34,359 nt of DNA from Schoenoplectus triqueter (Eukaryota > Streptophyta > Magnoliopsida > Poales > Cyperaceae), in contig CAXKVV010000531.1 in NCBI GenBank assembly GCA_964058805.1, positions 1-34,359 of the forward strand. The letters are read 5' to 3'. The notes under the pieces are model-generated. The model saw nothing but the letters and a program-made list of their open reading frames with translations. It was not told the origin of the DNA and did not search any database. Below are positions 32,694 to 34,359 of the stretch, piece after piece. A program made the position numbers and the translations under genes. The stretch's first letter is position 1, and the number at the start of each line of letters is the position of its first letter.

Positions 32694-34359
32694 TTAATGC
32701 TTGGAGATATTATGGTGAACTAAGCCGGCATAACGATCCACAGGCTCTTCACATTTATTGTATAAAGCAGGCAGTGTTATAGCCATAATGCTTCCTGATA
32801 TATTTCAGATGAAAAACATATTACAGTATATTTTGTTCAAACTTCCGTGTAATATAAAATTGATTCAACCCTCATTTAAGATGTGCATTCATAACAACTG
32901 AACAAAAATGTTAAAAAAAAACAAACCGAAAAGAAGTGGATAATAAAGTACACAAAGTAGGATCATACCTATATAGGCACAAGTGAAGAAGGAAAAGAAA
33001 TTGCCAATAACAGACAACAGCCATAGGAAGCTCAAAACCTTTGCATTTAAATAAACAGAAAAATACATAAAGGTCAGTTAACAATTGAGAAAAAATAAAT
33101 AATTTAAATGTTTTATAACAAAAAAAAAATTGAAGTATCTATATATCAAATAACACTAATCTTGTACCTGAAAAATTAGCATGAAATCCTTGCCAAGGGT
33201 GATATCATGAGCAATCATCAACATACTGTTAACCCTAGCACGGAATGTAGCAGCTGTACCATTGACCATTTCCTCTGACACAACCAATTCTGGAAGGGGT
33301 TTTAATTGCCTGATCAAGATTAATCATATGCAAATTTATGGAAAGAGAAAAGAGAGGAGAATTTGCAAAGAAATACTAGCAACCATGTGTATTTGCAATA
33401 CCAGACCTATGTACAGTAAAGAAACAACAGCAACAACTAACATGAGGTTCAAAAAATGTGCCAAAAAAATTAACAGAACACCTTGCTCAAATCCTACAAA
33501 ACTTTAGACACATTCATACTTTGTATTGTTTCTGATTAAAAAAATATATGTATCTGCTGAATTGGGTCTCACTCTCTTTTTGGTATCTCAATTATTTGTT
33601 CGACCTAAGTTGTGGGGGGACTTGGGCCAAGAACAAATAGTTGAGGTACCAAAAAGAAAGTGAGATCCAATTTAGCAGACATATTTTTTTAATCAGCTAC
33701 GACTATTTGTTCTTAACCTAAGTATCTAAAACCCTAAGTTCGTAACTCTAATCATTAGTGGTTTCTAAAAGTAATTGTAGGATATTCCTTCAGAATTCCA
33801 AAATAAGTAATTTCTGCAAATGTGTAGCAGAAATAGTGGGTTTCTTTTCTGGCCAAAAAAATGGTTATAACATGTAGTGTTGTTTGGTTCTCTGGAGCTT
33901 ACTTGTTTAGTAAGGATGCGACATTAGCTCTGATGAACTGAATTACAATCACAATTAGAAGCACATCAGAGCAAATTGTCAGAAATGATAAACCCGATTT
34001 TTCAAACAAAAACCATGCTGCCGTGACTATTATGATACTGCTGATCGAAGCCCTTGTCTTCTTCCATAGAATTATGTTGGCAACTGGAAATGAATAAAAT
34101 ATTAAAGAAATTATGCAAGACATTGGAGAGCTTTATAGTTCAAAACTTCAAACAAATAATGGCATATCTACCAGTACCTGAATGGTCCAGCTGGCATGAT
34201 CCAACTGATGCATGGGACTTGAGTTTATAGCTAAAAAAAAAACTAGTTTCTTTTTTCTTTCGGTTCTCTGAGCAAAATACCAAAATCTGGTTTGATCAAA
34301 ACAAGATGACAAGCACAAAAGCATGGTCCTACCAGCTAATCTAGTCAGGCCACGAATTG
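32694..34359 (-). CDS. Plant reticulon-like protein (RTNLB), 3' part, with premature stop
   Basis: In minus-strand order the clear exons are 34083-33903, 33309-33168, 33038-32969 and 32794-32694. They join in frame and encode VANIILWKKTRASISS, two hydrophobic hairpin segments, LPELVVSEEMVNGTAATFR, AHDITLGKDF, FLWLLSVIGNFFSFFTCAYIG and LPALYNKCEEPVDRYA: a reticulon domain of the plant B family, which bends tubular ER membrane. The 5' end is off the window. Two upstream exon options fit the phase: 34333-34359 directly, or 34178-34230 with an unseen exon before it. The frame stops at TAA 32694-32696 in ISKH-stop-KVVDQNVIS. The expected sequence continues open for 21 more codons to TGA 32628-32630, so about 22 C-terminal residues, including the Lys-rich tail, are lost. 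It is either a truncated but working protein or an early pseudogene. Confidence 0.85.
33532..33696. mobile_element. 165-bp inverted-repeat element (MITE-like) in a reticulon intron
   Basis: The left arm starts CTGATTAAAAAAATAT and continues CTGCTGAATTGGGTCTCACT, CTTTTTGGTATCTCAATTAT and TTGTTC. The right arm, reversed, reads CTGATTAAAAAAATATGTCT, GCTAAATTGGATCTCACTTT, CTTTTTGGTACCTCAACTAT and TTGTTC. Arms are about 65-70 bases around a short GC-richer loop (GTTGTGGGGGGACTTGGG). No clear target duplication was found. It lies wholly in the 33310-33902 intron. Confidence 0.8.

Overview
The window is nuclear DNA of a flowering plant. It is AT-rich, its genes are split by GT-AG introns, and the long gaps hold microsatellites, foldback elements and retroelement ends. 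The products are plant families: a group I bZIP factor, a plant nardilysin, an alpha-expansin, a MacroD-type macro-domain protein and a plant reticulon. The bZIP and expansin read somewhat like monocot proteins, but this is only a lean. I rebuilt all exon models by hand from reading frame, GT-AG sites and family conservation; they have no transcript support.

Layout: 1-480 probably holds a leftward promoter and leader, with coding sequence off the window. 880-1560 is an AAT-type microsatellite containing three plant telomere units. 2187-2597 is a retroposon-like insert bounded by a 13-bp direct repeat. 4769-7497 is an RF2b/bZIP18-like gene in 4 exons (390 aa). 7940-11260 is a decayed satellite-like array with a period near 180-190 bp, interrupted by a retroelement 3' end (8272-8679) with an 8-bp target-site duplication. 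11850-18302 is an apparently intact nardilysin-like M16 metallopeptidase gene in 19 exons (1015 aa). 18303-23211 is repeats, including a CACTA-like miniature element at 19422-19853. 23246-23832 is a three-exon relic of a second nardilysin-like gene. 23837-27700 is AT-rich spacer with an 18-G run and a large foldback element (26765-27152). 27875-29158 is an alpha-expansin gene (3 exons, 255 aa). 30297-32074 is a macro-domain gene (7 exons, 244 aa). 32694-34359, minus strand, is the 3' part of a reticulon gene whose last exon carries a premature stop; its intron holds a 165-bp inverted-repeat element.

The genes form no pathway or operon; they are ordinary independent plant genes. The macro-domain and reticulon genes are convergent. 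I found no convincing new multi-gene system. The points most worth following are the nardilysin relic, the truncated reticulon reading frame, the satellite-like array and the foldback elements that could make hairpin RNA.
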